A DNA stretch of 64,000 nucleotides from Enoplolaimus lenunculus. Lineage: Eukaryota > Nematoda > Enoplea > Enoplida > Thoracostomopsidae. The position numbers were made by a program, and so were the translations under genes. Below are positions 11,276 through 23,193 of the stretch, piece by piece. Within the stretch, counting starts at the first letter, position 1, and each line of letters opens with the position of its first letter. Location: positions 21,315 to 85,314 of the forward strand of contig JASANG010001571.1 of assembly GCA_030248215.1 (NCBI GenBank), written 5' to 3'. Under the pieces are notes generated by a model that saw nothing but the letters and a program-made list of their open reading frames with translations, was not told where the DNA came from and made no database searches.

Positions 11276-14200
11276 TTATCGGCACCGACACAGCCAAAAT
11301 GATACGCAATGGATGATGCTTAAAACTGATGCGCCAATCTGAAACAAACACTGTTAATATAATATAAAACAATGGCTGGGTTTCTGAAATCTTATTTAAG
11401 TATTTACTTAAGTTATACTTAAAAAATTACTTGAGAGTCACTGACTTAAGTAAACGCTTAACTTTTTGAGCAAAAACAAATAACCGCCAAATGTGAGCTA
11501 TAGCCATAACATGAACGCCATAGTTTTGCTTCGGATACGCCATGAGTCTACAATTTCAACTGGACCAAGGTTTAGTATGCCACAGCTGTTAATCTCACAG
11601 TAATACATCAAATTTAGTCGAAGACTTAAGTAATTACTTAAGTTAAGTAACTTTTCAAAAACGACAAAATGATTAAATAATTACTTAGAACATACTTTAA
11701 GTACTAAGTCGTACTTAAAGTAAGGTTTCGGAAACCCAACCAATGATACTCTGTACTAACCCGTCAGAGGTATGCTTCCAGCGAGGGTCCACCGAGCCGA
11801 TGGAATTCATAGGAATAAACCGTTCCTTGAAAAATCTTTGCTAGGCATGGAAAGATACTTTGAAATTTTTAGCCCCACTTGTAAGTTGATTGAAATCCCG
11901 GATTGGCACGCGCGTCTCTGCTTAAAATTTGTCGGCCACCGTACATAACCACAACAGTTAGGACTTTCAACGCATTCTATGCGTTTCCGGTGAAAAAATT
12001 TTTAGCGTAAAGAAGTGACCGGATCCGTAATCACTGTAAATTCCGGTGAGTTGATTAATCAACTCAGAGCGCGAATTGTTATTTCTGGTTATTTCTGAGT
12101 TAACCCTTTCTCACATGAACATTTTGTATTTTTCCTGAGACCTACTTTTATGCTAGCATTCGAACTCCAGTGACTGGAGTGGGAGGTGTTTACCATCACC
12201 ACTCAGCTATAGGAGCTTGAATCTCGAGCCCGAGGGGGCTCTCACGTCTTGTGGTGATTTTGTACTATGTATACGTGTTGCAATTGTTAAACACGGTGCG
12301 ATATATATTATTTAACGTGTATACACTGCGCTAAGTTGCCTATAGGCAACTCAATGTGAGAAAAACAGGAAACTTAAACTCGCACTAAAGTGATTTAATT
12401 TCGGCTGAATTAATTAACTCAGAATGAGTAGAATCAACTCAGAATTTTGAGTTCTGAAAGACCTAACTCAAACTGAAAGATTTAACTCATACTAAATTAT
12501 TAAAAACAACTCAATGGAATTTACAGTATGTGTTCGTTGCGTCATTCATTTTTTCATTGCCTTCCTTTCTGGTTTTGCTTTGGCTCCATCTACTTTACTC
12601 CGAACGCTGTAAATTCCAGTGAGTTGATTTTAACTCAGAATGAGTTGAATCTACTTAGATGTCTGAGGTCTCAATTTGATCTCTCAGAACTCACAATTTT
12701 GAATTGATTGAACTTTATTCCGAGTGAATTAATCGAATCACCTGGAATTAAATCAGCTGAGAGTGAGTTAATATTTACTGTTATTAATTCAGAAATAACC
12801 AGAAATAACTAATTCTCTCTCTGAGTTAATTAATCAGCTCACGGAAATTAACAGTGAACCAGTTGCTTGAACTGGCTCTTAATTAGCGTAAAATCTCAGC
12901 TTTTAAGTATTATCTTTTAATTTTGGCTTTTAGTGTTTTTGTTGAGAGTTCGCCATTCGCGTACTGACCAGTTGAGCTTTCTACCGATCAATTCCGTAAA
13001 ACTCCAGCGGTCGGTGGTCAGATGTCCAACCGATGCCGGTGCGAATACCAGAAATCGATAGGGCACAGAAACCGCAACGTCATCAGGCCAGTCATGATTT
13101 TTCTACCCAATTGCGGGGGCCGCCCCGCGATTTTATAATCCTTTTAACGCCGTTGAAAATATTTTTCGTCCAGGGGGGGGGGGGCGAAACTGTTCGCTCT
13201 GTAAATTCCAGTGTACGACTATCAGAACTCAAAATTGTCAGTTCATTCCACTGAATCTGAGTTTTTAGTTTAGGAACTCACCCGGAATCTACTCAATTCG
13301 GAGTAAGAATCAACTCAACTCAGAATGAGATAAAGTTTTCTGTTATTAACTCAGAAAAAAACTAACTTTCCGTCTGAGTTGATCAATTAACACATTGGCA
13401 TTTACGGTGCGTGGAAATGGGGGCGTCTCCCGTACCCCCGCGTTCGTAGTTCCGCATATACAATTACGGCTTTGAAGTATTCATTGAATGAACTCAGTTA
13501 CCCAAAGTCCAAACGTTCCGCCAATGTTTGATATAAGATCGTAGACATTTTCTGCGTAAAATGCTGTTACTGTCGCAGTTGTCAAACGGTCATATGTGAT
13601 ATCAACAGATAACCAATATTCTCGTTTGCTTATCCGTATAAATTCCGAATTTTCAGTTATCCTGAAAGCGTCCATTTTATATCAACAGGACTGAACCTCA
13701 CGGGACGATGTTGCTTTAAGGGGCGAATCATCTTTTTTTCGCAAGATGATTAACAGAGTAAAGCTTATGCTTTAGACTAATTGATTTGGGCAGAAAATGT
13801 ATTGAAAACTATTTCATTGTTCAGGATTGGGCCAATGTAAAGAACAGCAACGGAGCAGTATTATAAGCATATTCCTAAGCCTAAAACTAAGCATAAGCCT
13901 AAAGCCTAAGCGTAAGAATGAGAATATTGCTTAGCGTAAGTCTAAGCGTAAGCCTAAGCGAAGCAAAAAATAGTCTAAAGCTTAAGCTTACTCTATTGCA
14001 GTCCCACGGAAAAACGTTCCGACCTTGATCTTTACATGGGCCCAGGATTGTAAGCATGTTATATATGCTTGCTCTGGTGCATATGCAACATAAGAAATGA
14101 ACATTGTGTTGTATGCTAGCCGACAACATACGTGCCGACATAAAGTCGACGAGAAAGGCAGTTGGATTGGCGGGCTGCGTGGCGCAGTGGTGCAGCGGTT

Positions 14201-17200
14201 ACCTGACAATACGTAGGTCGCTAGTTCGATGCCACCCGTTACCCACATTTCCAGCTGCAGAGTTTTTCTGAAATCTCCGGTTCTTATCCTGACTAATGAG
14301 GATAAAATGCATAATTGCAATCGTTTGGATATTCGACTTATGTTGCTTTGAGACTCAAGTTATTGTATTAAAAATACTTAACTAAAGCCTGTATTCTGAA
14401 ATGTGTGTAACACCTATCACCAGTTTATGATACGTCCTGTAGCTTTTGAACCAGCGCATGGTGACGTCCGAAATTCCAGCACACTGTTCGATTTTGATTT
14501 GTCCTACTTTTGTATCAATTTCGAGTTATGCAATTGCAGATGTTCGTCAGTTTGAAAACACTATCGCTAAATGATGATAGGTGCTATACGCATTTGAGAA
14601 TACGGGCCCAGAATGTAGCAAAAATATATTTTGATGTTTTGAAACTGAAAATTGTGTAATGATTAAGAATGTTTAACTTAAAAGTTGTATGCAGTTTTTC
14701 GCAATTTATTCAACAAAGAAGACACATTGTAAGCTTTATAGCGAACGATTTGCATTGCAAAATGTTCAAGATCACCGAGTAGGCGAGTAATAGAATTCAC
14801 CATGCTGGATTCACTCGTCAGCTGGTTATTAATCCTACTTACACAGAGTACGAAATTGTTGGTTTGAAGTTATTTTGTCGACACGGCACTTTGCATTGTT
14901 GATTGCATTTACTAATTGACGATGGAGCTTGTAAAATAACCTTGTACAGGTACGCCTTATGCTCGTCAGGCATGCAAATTGGTAAGTCTGAAATTTTCAA
15001 ATATTTATATACTTTTTTCCATTTCGAAATTAGTATAGTAATTATTTTAAAAAAACATTGAAGAGAATTGAAATTGTTTCAAAATTAATAGTGAAAATTG
15101 AATATTTAACTTTCAAACTCAAAGTATAAATGAATAATTTATATACATATATATATATATTATATATGTATATGTATGGATGTATGTATATACCAGGTTC
15201 ATCGAATTCGTTGTTCAGCGAATGAAATGCCAAAGGCATGCAAGTTAAATTGAACATTTGAAGAAAACACTTTTTGTTGCATCCGGACTGTGTGTATTTG
15301 GCGGTGTTGTTACAATCGAATTGACTCCATCTGAAACAAAACTCGCACAAAAGGGGATTTTCATATTTAGTTTAGTTTCCGCGAGCTGATTTTATTTTCA
15401 GTCTACCAAAGTTGAAACCATCGTCTTAAGTCATAAAGCCTAAAATTTAAAGCTACGGTTAAGTTATATACAAATTTACTACTATTAATCAATCAGTGAT
15501 GTCAAGAGTGGATGATTTTCACAAAAGTGTGCAACTGGGTACATTCTGTACACTAAACATTGTACCCAGCGCACGTTGTATTTTTGACCTACCCACGTTA
15601 TTTGGGGGGGGGGACGTTGAACCGATATTGTGAATTTTAGCTAAAGTCGCTTCGATTATATTTTAACTCCAATGTTTACTATGTAGCTTAAGTGGTGACT
15701 ACCCTCCCAAATCAGAGGGGGGTCGAGCAAAAATGCAACGCGTGCTGGTACACTTTGTGCCATACACTACCGCATCAGTTGCACACTCTTCTGCAAGTGG
15801 ACATCATCCACTCCTGGTCATATGAACAGTTTCTGTCCAATATTTGAGGTTCAACCCAAGTTTACAATAATCTAAAGTTGGCAAGAATGTTCTACTGGGA
15901 GAGTTCGTTGAAGTCAAGTAACAGCGGAAGCCGAAACCGCTCAGTTGAAAAATATGAATTCTTGTGCGTGAAAGATAAATATAGTAAATTGAACAATTTA
16001 CTTGAGTAAATTTAACTTTTGACTAACAATTGAAACACGATTGTGGTGTCCAAGTAGTAAATAAATTGCATTTGCAGTGAACGAAAGTGTCGTTGATGCG
16101 TCATGTAGGTCGCCTCCGAACGCAACGTCAGGTATGTAAAGGCTCATACCGTCCAAAAGTAAGTCAGTCAATGTTGTTATAAAATCACTCGAGTTCAATC
16201 GAAATTGGTATGACGTTTCTGTAAACAAAAAGATATTAAGTGGCTGTCTTTCTGGTCACTTGATCCAGTTAGCTTTATCGCAAAATAAAGCACATTCTTT
16301 TACGAGGCTGTGACTATAAATAGCTTCACAATTGAGAAACCGAATGAGATAAAAAAACGGAAAATATTCATGTGAGAAAGGGATAAGCGAGACACTTTTG
16401 AGTTTTGTTGATCAGCAAGTTTTGCTAACCTCCAGCGTACACAGATCCAGTTTGAAGTGGTCCTGGCACTTTTATACAGTAACCCATCGGTAGAAAAGCG
16501 TGTGACACGTTCAGTTCAACGCAAGAGTTACGATAAAAGTGTAAACCTGAAATAAACATTTAAAAAGATAGAATGCTTTGAAAACACTATCGCTAACTGA
16601 TGATAGGTGCTATATGCATTTGAGAATATGCGCCTATGCGTGAACCCTAATGCATAACCTTAACAATAATCGCAAGCCTAAACGTTCCAAGTACCGTAAT
16701 CGCCAATTCTACTATATCCCAGTGCGCAGGTTACAATTTTTTAACTGAGCCAAATTATTTTAAGATTTAATACCCTGCAACCTGATTGGCTGACGCAAAA
16801 CTCTTCATTCAAATTGACCGTCTTGTGCTGGTTTTGGAATTATCTGGTTTCTCTATGTCAGGCAATTTTGTTTCGATCGTTTTAAAAAAGTTTAGCATAA
16901 ACCTAAACCTTATGCTTACTCACCAACTTGGGTAGCTTGCAAAATATCTTCACACTTAATCAACACCGATTCAATCAGTTGTTTAAATGTAATATTACGC
17001 GTCTAAAATATTAAAAATTATAAGATGCCGATAGTAAAATATAGAATACTAATAGATGTAGGTGAATTTACTCAAAATTAAAGTCTGTCGTTGTTAGGTA
17101 TGAATGTGGACTACAAACATGAAGATACTGACGAAAAATCGTTTAAACTTATCTGCTAAATCATACTCAGCTATTTTCTTCCAAAGCTTTTCAGCAGCAG

Positions 17201-19820
17201 TTAATAAGATGGAACTATTTCTAAAAGTAAGCACCAATGTAACGAACAGGGGCGGAGCAGTATTATCAGCATATTCTAAAGCCTAAACGTAAGCAGTCTT
17301 AGTCTAAGCCTATGCGTAAGAATGAGCATATTCCTAAGCCTACGCCTAAGCGTAAGAATGAGCATATTTCTAAGCCTAAGTCTAAGCGCCTAAGCCTATG
17401 CCAAGCAAAAAAAAAGTCTAAATCTTAAGCTTACTCTTTTCTAGGACCACAGAAAAACGCTCCGCCCCTGATCTTTACACGAGCCAAAGTAAGGAAGGAA
17501 TACCGTTCAACTGCCTCGTAAATTGTGAAACCGTGTGCGTAAGACCATGCAGTTGTCCCATGTCAAAAAATTCTGGTGCAAACGGTTTTAGAGTCGAAAT
17601 CATTTCCGCGCACACTCACATTAAAGTTCTACAGACAGTTAATTATGCCACGTCCTCGTTATCTTGCGCCCGCCTTGTGGAAAATAAAGCGGTTCAAAAT
17701 TAGTGATAAAAAATTATACATTTTGATTCTTATCAATTTTGAGTTTGTTAAATTTGCTCTATAAAAACAGTGGTAAAAGTGAAAGTTTTCATTTTCCACA
17801 AGGTAGGCGCAAGATAAAACGAGGACAACTCATAACCGCCTAGGCAGGGGTCAAAATTCGTCTTTAAAGGGTTGAACCCTAATTCCCTGGGTTATCGACT
17901 CGTACATACTTGTAACAGTTGATGGGTAGCTCGACTGCGTCCATTTATCATATCGGTAACATTTTGAATAGTTTCGTTATCATAATCAAGCATGTATGGC
18001 TTCACTTGAGGCGGCATTAATGCGAGTGACAAAAAATTAGCATAATCAGCAGTTTGAAACGACTTTGGCAATGCGCCAAGTTTACTGTAAACAAACTTCT
18101 GATGTGGACAAAAAAATGCGTCCGGTTGCGTCATTTCTGAATGTGCTTCTAGTAAAAATGACGTCGCTGGCGTTTGTCTGACAAACGAAAATATGACCTG
18201 AAACGGTTTTTTGAAACTAAATCCACAATCTCATGCGTATACAAGGCAGGGTGGTTTTTGGGAAAATTAAACCGACAGGAAACAACGGGTTTTTCCGTTT
18301 TTTTTCTTTGAAAAACGGAAAAATTGAATGTTACCGGGTGATTAAAATCAAATGACTATTTTATTAAGTATCAACATTTTTTGCAATACATGCTGCATCA
18401 AAGAGAAACAGCGAAATCACAAATACATATAGCGATTATATTTGTTGCCTTATATACAGGTAACTACTTGAATGCTAAGAAGACATAGCATAGGGCCAAT
18501 CATTGCACTCCACGAATCAATTTGTGGAACTCGATGTGAGGGGCACTAACCCTTTCACTCATAGAGTATGCTATGAGCAACTAAATACAATAATGTACGA
18601 GCAATACACACACTGTGAGCATTGTTTAACATTTATAACATATATGCGCAGTGCAAAATCTCCGAAAGACGTGACAGCCTACTCGGGCTGGAGCATCAAG
18701 CTCCTATAGCTCAGTGGTCATCGCAAACGCCTCCCACCCGTGAGACTGGGGTTCGAATCTTACGTTGATAATACACTTCATATGAAATTGAAAATATTCA
18801 TGTGATAACGGGTTAAAAGTTGAAAATTGGCTTCAAGCACTTCCAGAGGGCTTGCGTTTCAGCCCGAGCGTACAAAACAACGGGAACATAAATGTTTGTA
18901 TTCTTGAAACTGTGCAGTTATCATTTGAGCGGACTGCACTCGGTACGACCGACCCTGTCAGAGTAAAACAAGCATTCCTTGCACAAAAACACCAAGGGTT
19001 TAGCTTGTAATACATTTCAGGAGGGTACTGATACGAATCCAAGCTGAGTAGGCTAAAAGCCTGTAAACATGCGTTTTCTTTGTCTTTCCAAAAAGCTAGG
19101 AAGGGTTGTCTCCTGCTGTTGCTTTCACTGGCGGATCCAAGTCGGAGGCCACTCCGGTCCAGGCCCTTCAACAGGGATCAAAACCAGGATTTTGTATTAA
19201 GGTTTAGCACTAAAATGGCGTTTGGCTTCTGGCTCACGAGTGCTTGTACAGCCTGAAGCTCGGGCCCGTAGCCAAGGGGGAGCCGGCCAGGGGGGGCTCA
19301 TTCCCCTGGAAAAATTTCAGTCCCCCCTAGAACATTTTCAACCTTGCATGTAAGTCATTGCAAACCTATAAATGCCCCTCCTGAAAATTTTTACCCTCCC
19401 CTAGCACGATAAGCTGGCTACGAGCCTGGCTTTAGTCATTTCAGACATAAATTTATAAACTTTTTAAGACTATTAATGTCTGAAATTGCAAGAACCATTT
19501 AGTGTTGAAAATTTAAGAAAGTAAAAGTCTTGAAATTTCAAGATAATTTTTTTGAGTGTCTGTACCCATGCGACACTTACCATAGCCATGCCATAAAATG
19601 TAATGCAAACTGCAGCTGCAAACACAATGCCGTATAATGCAGTAAACGCAAATCGCTGCGGTCGGGTTATTTCTGCAATTCCATGAATTGTTGTTTTTTC
19701 ACTAAATTCAAACAGAGGTGTTCTCGTTGCATTTTTGTCATTTTTCTCTGGTTCAACGGTTATCGAAACGCTATTAGGTTTGCTGATATGAGGTAGTGCC
19801 AAATTGGGTGGATAAATCAT
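11276..19820 (-). CDS. DEG/ENaC sodium channel gene B, complete, nine exons, 481 aa
   Basis: Exons (minus): 19581-19820, 17910-18197, 16924-17002, 16430-16546, 16002-16218, 15194-15330, 14843-14987, 13502-13661, 11276-11338. Every junction has GT/AG and the phases 0,0,1,1,2,1,2,0 join without a break into 481 residues plus TAA, close to the usual 500-600. Seen: FSEKTTIHGI (HG at 46-47), first membrane helix about 58-80, large extracellular domain, a Cys-rich region (YTQSGCNKKCFLQ; CNQQCKVPC, exons 6-7), then SNIGGTFGLW joined to IGASVLS. This gives the GxS selectivity filter (G-A-S, 463-465), TM2 and a very short cytosolic tail ending CRCR. Family role: homo- or heterotrimeric cation channel gated by protons, peptides or force; the ligand cannot be told. 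The ATG follows an in-frame TAA. A TTTCAG acceptor 21 nt upstream suggests a 5' UTR intron or spliced leader. Introns hold many MITEs. Confidence 0.92.
11374..11741. mobile_element. PIF/Harbinger-like MITE, GGCTGGGTTT/ACTTAAGTA family (TSD AAT)
   Basis: Ends GGCTGGGTTTCTGAAATC and GGTTTCGGAAACCCAACC, flanked by AAT. Inserted in the last intron of channel gene B, 35 bp upstream of the exon 9 acceptor. Confidence 0.8.
12032..12528. mobile_element. TA-type MITE, CACTGTAAATTCCAGTGAG family, carrying a nested insertion
   Basis: Ends CACTGTAAATTCCGGTGAG and CAATGGAATTTACAGT; interior AACTCAGAATGAGTTGA motifs. Interrupted by the tRNA-bearing TTAA element at about 12104-12372. Confidence 0.75.
12104..12372. 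mobile_element. piggyBac-like (TTAA) element with tRNA-like core, nested
   Basis: Begins TTAA|CCCTTTCTCACATGAA. On the minus strand the core reads CTCCTATAGCTGAGTGG (A-box) to GGAGTTCGAATGC (B-box). The right end (CTCAATGTGAGAAA) is diverged. It sits inside the TA-type MITE spanning 12032-12528. Confidence 0.7.
12605..12855. mobile_element. TA-type MITE, CACTGTAAATTCCAGTGAG family
   Basis: Ends GCTGTAAATTCCAGTGAG and CTCACGGAAATTAACAGTG. Intron 8 of channel gene B. Confidence 0.7.
13198..13409. mobile_element. TA-type MITE, CACTGTAAATTCCAGTGAG family, degraded
   Basis: Left end TCTGTAAATTCCAGTG, right end CACATTGGCATTTACGGTG; part of the left half is lost. A G9-10 run lies just left of it (13174-13184). 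Confidence 0.6.
13830..14042. mobile_element. hAT-like MITE with TTAGGC-type array (TSD CAGGATTG)
   Basis: Perfect 8-bp duplication CAGGATTG (13822-13829, 14043-14050). Ends GGCCAATGTAAAGAACAG and GATCTTTACATGGGCC; array of CCTAAGC/GTAAGC hexamers. Confidence 0.93.
14171..14250 (+). repeat. tRNA-derived SINE head
   Basis: A-box (TGGCGCAGTGGTGCAGCGG) and B-box (AGTTCGATGCC) at tRNA spacing, followed by unrelated sequence. Stems are poor, as expected of a SINE promoter. It lies in an intron of channel gene B and immediately follows a TTAGGC-type MITE. Confidence 0.5.
14387..14608. mobile_element. MITE, ATTCTCAAATG family
   Basis: Ends GCCTGTATTCTGAAATGTG and CATTTGAGAATACGGGC; arms ACACCTATCACCAGTTT and GATGATAGGTGCTAT. 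Confidence 0.7.
15497..15822. mobile_element. MITE with AGAGTGGATGAT ends
   Basis: Left AGAGTGGATGATTTTCAC, right end on the other strand GGAGTGGATGATGTCCAC, then inverted GTGTGCAACTGGGTAC text. Flanks carry GTCA on both sides. A G-run lies at 15604-15613. Confidence 0.6.
16578..16632. mobile_element. ATTCTCAAATG MITE, right half only
   Basis: GAAAACACTATCGCTAACTG to CATTTGAGAATATG; the left half is missing. It begins about 30 bp from exon 4 of channel gene B. Confidence 0.5.
17232..17485. mobile_element. hAT-like MITE with TTAGGC-type array (TSD AAAGTAAG)
   Basis: Perfect 8-bp duplication AAAGTAAG (17224-17231, 17486-17493). The array has two units containing GTAAGAATGAGCATAT. Confidence 0.92.
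18550..18812. mobile_element. piggyBac-like (TTAA) element with tRNA-like core
   Basis: Starts CCCTTTCACTCATAG after CTAA and ends ATGTGATAACGGG before TTAA. Core on the plus strand: GCTCCTATAGCTCAGTGG (A-box) and GGGGTTCGAATC (B-box), about 60 bp apart. Intron 1 of channel gene B. Confidence 0.7.
19261..19428. mobile_element. hAT-like MITE, CAGGCCCGTA family
   Basis: Ends CGGGCCCGTAGCCAAGG and GCTGGCTACGAGCCTG; flanks CTGAAGCT / GCTTTAGT are only partly alike. Confidence 0.7.
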
Positions 19821-20101
19821 TTATATTACATTAAATTTTGCCTGAAATTATAATATTTAAAGTCGTCTGCGTGGCTCACGTCATCTCTGCGCGTTATCAT
19901 TGGCTCCGCTTTCGCTAAAGTTTGGTCTTAGAAAACGTATTTCTTGAAAGACCTGTTGCCAGTACAAGATGTAGGGGTTAAAACAATCTGGTAAGGTGCA
20001 TTTGGATGATTCCTTCAGCTCCCCTCTTTCCAACATCTAACAATGGGCCCAATTCTAAACTGTGTGTAGCCGCTATGCCTTTGAATTTGCAAGACGTGAT
20101 A

Positions 20102-20314
20102 CACTGCAAAAATAATGAGTCAAATTGACTTTCTCCGAAATACGCTATTCCTGACTGACTATACAAATTGAATAAAAACTCGACTCCGCTAGAGTCTAAT
20201 TCGACTCACTGAGTCGCACGTTCGTCTCTGGCGGAGTCGAAATTGGCTCCGTTTTTGTAGTCCCATAGAGCCTGTTTCGGAAAGACACAATTTGACTAAC
20301 CATTTTTTGCAGTG
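20102..20314. mobile_element. TA-type foldback MITE, GAGTCAAATTGACTC family
   Basis: Ends CACTGCAAAAATAATGAGTC and ATTTTTTGCAGTG flanked by TA. An ATTCTCAAATG-family fragment lies just left (20044-20075). Confidence 0.85.
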
Positions 20315-20994
20315 TACACAGTACATCAGGTTTCAAATTCTGGTCGCAACCCGAACAAATAAATTGCTTAAAATATGACAAATTTCAAAGGATACCAGTC
20401 CATAGTTTCAAATTTTCTCATGCCACAGGGAAACGGTTTAAAGGAACTGGGACCCTACTGTCAATGACTGATACTACTTTATTTATGTTTACCGGCACGT
20501 GAATGAGTACCATTTAGTGATGTATATAACCGGAATGCAAATCAACTATAATCAATTAGTCCTAATTGCTATAGAAACATATCAACATGACTGCGTAGAA
20601 CAAAGGTTGGCTATCGTGAAAAACATGTGACATAAGCGACCAGACAGATATTTTCCAAAAGTTACTGAAATAAATTTGTCTATAAATAAATGTTGCCAGT
20701 GGTAGAATCACGGAATGGTCATCCATAGGTAAAGTCCGCAACAGAAATTGAAACCTAATTTTTTTTGTTGAAGTACTAAAATTGCGTTTGGCTTCTTAAA
20801 ACTCGCTGCGCGTGCGTGCGATCTGACTATTATATGTTATGCAGATCCCAAGTTGTAATATTCTGAATCTGCCACGGATGCGTTTATATAAATGTTATAT
20901 CCAAAAAAAACTTCTTTGTCTCTTGTTCATTTCCACACATGAGGTCAGGACTATTTGACAAGTCAGCTAAGCATAAAGCGTTGACTATTTTTTG
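20315..20994. other. Intergenic region upstream of channel gene B, nothing recognised
   Basis: AT-rich, no long frame or clear repeat. Confidence 0.4.
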
Positions 20995-21189
20995 GGCCCA
21001 TGTACAGAACAGGGCCGGATCGTTTTTCGGAGGGGCTAAAATAGAGTCAGTTTAACGTTTAGACTAATTTTTTGCTTAGGCTTAGGCTTAGGAATAGGCT
21101 CATCCTTACGCTTAGGCATAGGCTTGGCTTAGGCTTAGAATTAGGAATACGCTTATACTACTGTTCCGGCCCTGTTATATACATGCGCC
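20995..21189. mobile_element. hAT-like MITE with TTAGGC-type array
   Basis: Ends GGCCCATGTACAGAACAGGG and CCCTGTTATATACATGCGCC. Flanks ATTTTTTG / ATTTTTGT agree apart from a T-run slip. Confidence 0.85.
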
Positions 21190-21207
21190 ATTTTTGTGCA
21201 TAGGCTT

Positions 21208-21788
21208 AGGGCGGCGCTATGCTTTACATGATGTGCGGCGCCGTCCGTCACCCGAACGACCCTGTCCGTCACCGTACGTACGATACCGTATGGCGACGGA
21301 CAGGATAGGTCATCCTCGTTATAATGTTTATGCAAATGTAAAAAGATTGCACCCCGTTTTCGGAGACACACCTCTTTAATAGCCACTTTGTGCAATATTT
21401 GACGTGTCCTCAGATCATTTGAGAACCATGGAAACACACAAATCTCCCTAAAAAGGCATTTTAATAATTTGTCACATTTGTCACAACATTCAGTGTACAG
21501 TGTTTACTTTTTATATTTGATATTTGTGTATGTTTCTATTTTGTTTCGAATTCTTCAAATATTGTGTGATTACTGTCCCGACACCCTTTGTACAGACTCC
21601 GGGCAAATTGTACTGATGGAACACACTCTTTGCATTGTACCTAATTTCATGTTTTGCAGTACTGTTTAGTACCACAGTCAAACAAAGAGACTGGACAATT
21701 TTTTACATCCGATAAGCCATGCGGATGATCCATGACGGATAGCATCGTACGGGTGACGGACGGCACGACAAGTATAGCGCAACCCTTT
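21208..21788. mobile_element. GCGCTATAC-family element, long copy
   Basis: Left GGCGGCGCTATGCTTTACATG, right ACAAGTATAGCGCAACCCTT; both ends carry CCGTCCGTCACC-type text. About 350 bp of AT-rich DNA lies between. Confidence 0.55.
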
Positions 21789-22009
21789 AGCACAGGACTT
21801 GGAATATGCATATTGTTACGCTGAGGTTTAGATTTATGCTTAAGAATATATCACTTGGTAATCAAGCAGAACATGCAATTTGGGCGTACTGATAAAACTG
21901 AAAACGAAGTAGGAAATGATTTGCAACGCTGAATTATTGCTATGTTCTTATTATTTTTGCAAATTTTTCCTATACATATTTCTCAATTCAGAAAATTTTA
22001 ATTTCAAAG

Positions 22010-22285
22010 TACAGTATCATATGATATTCAACTGGACAATTTAGCTATGTTATACAGGTATGCAGACACTTGGAAACAAACCATGTGACATTCGCAGACA
22101 ATATGTAGAATATCATATGATAATGCAGTAGAAACAGTGACTGTCAGATCAGGATAGCAGACAACTCAAATTTTTTGTGTTTGACATCGGATTAATGTGC
22201 AGACGATATGTTAACCGCTATGGTAAAAGGTACAAAACATGTTTCGGTCAAATTGAATTATAACATGCATCCCGCATAAACCTAC
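22010..22285. repeat. ATATCATATGATAT repeat, stand-alone copy
   Basis: Shares order and text (CAGTATCATATGATATTC, GCAGACA, ACAAAACATGTT, CATCCCGCATAA) with the repeats flanking the peptide genes in both inverted arms. Confidence 0.6.
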
Positions 22286-22300
22286 GCCTACAAGTCCGCG

Positions 22301-22486
22301 AGCCCATGAATAGCACAGAGCCGAGTCATTTTCCGGAGGGGCTGTAACAGAGTCAGTTTAAGCTTTAGACTAAATTTTTTTGCTTAGGCTTAGGCTTACG
22401 CTTAGGCTTAGGCTTACGCTTAGGCTTAGGCGTAGGCTTAGGAATATGCTTATACTACTGTTCCAGCCCTGTTCTAAATATGGGCC
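22301..22486. mobile_element. hAT-like MITE with TTAGGC-type array
   Basis: Ends AGCCCATGAATAGCACAG and CCAGCCCTGTTCTAAATATG; interior nearly regular TTAGGC. Flanks AGTCCGCG / TGTCTGCG, 6 of 8 alike. Confidence 0.8.
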
Positions 22487-22825
22487 TGTCTGCGCCCTTT
22501 AAGCTTTATAATCTTGATTTCGTGGGAAAGTGTACCTCTGTATGACGAAATAAACAAGAAAGTGATGGGAATGTTTAAGGATTAAATCGTGTCAAAAACT
22601 ATCGCGAATGTGTAGGATTACGGTCCAAATGGACTCGTTTAACCACAATCGCTACATTCTGGATGATGGGGGTAGGAATTCTGCTTATGGTCAAAAATTG
22701 CTATAGCATAATTATGATGATAACTGATTAATGAATTGAGCGAACTTTTAATGTTTTATGAACAATTAATAAAGTTATACAAAAAATCTAACGTTGAATA
22801 AATGTTATTCCAAGAAATAGACCAT

Positions 22826-22942
22826 ATCAGGGGCAGAATGTTTTCATTCAGGAGCACGAGACTACAATAGAGTAAGTTTAAGTTTTAAACTAATCTTTTT
22901 GTTCCGGCTAACGCTTAGGAATATGCTTATACTACTGTAACG
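22826..22942. mobile_element. TTAGGC-type hAT-like MITE, array almost lost
   Basis: CAGGGGCAGAATGTTTTC to AGGAATATGCTTATACTACT, with only one or two hexamers between. Confidence 0.5.
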
Positions 22943-23193
22943 TCAATTAAAATAATCCTAAAGTTTCAAAAAGATGTGTAAATTTTTTTAATCGCACATA
23001 TCTTTAGTTTGCTTGTTTGAAAACCTATTACTAGACGGTTATATATAATGATTATTTCATATATATATATATTATTCAAAGTTTGGCCGCCTGACGACAA
23101 AAAGGCCAACTTCTTCAAACGTCTTGGTCCTTCTTCAAAACATCGCGGCCCTCTGCTCCATGCCCAAGCATCCTTTGGACCGAAATGACAAAT

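Noticed and set aside
18833-19171. 112-residue minus frame in intron 1 of channel gene B
   Set aside because: No family match, no splice sites in phase, and absent from the paralogue.
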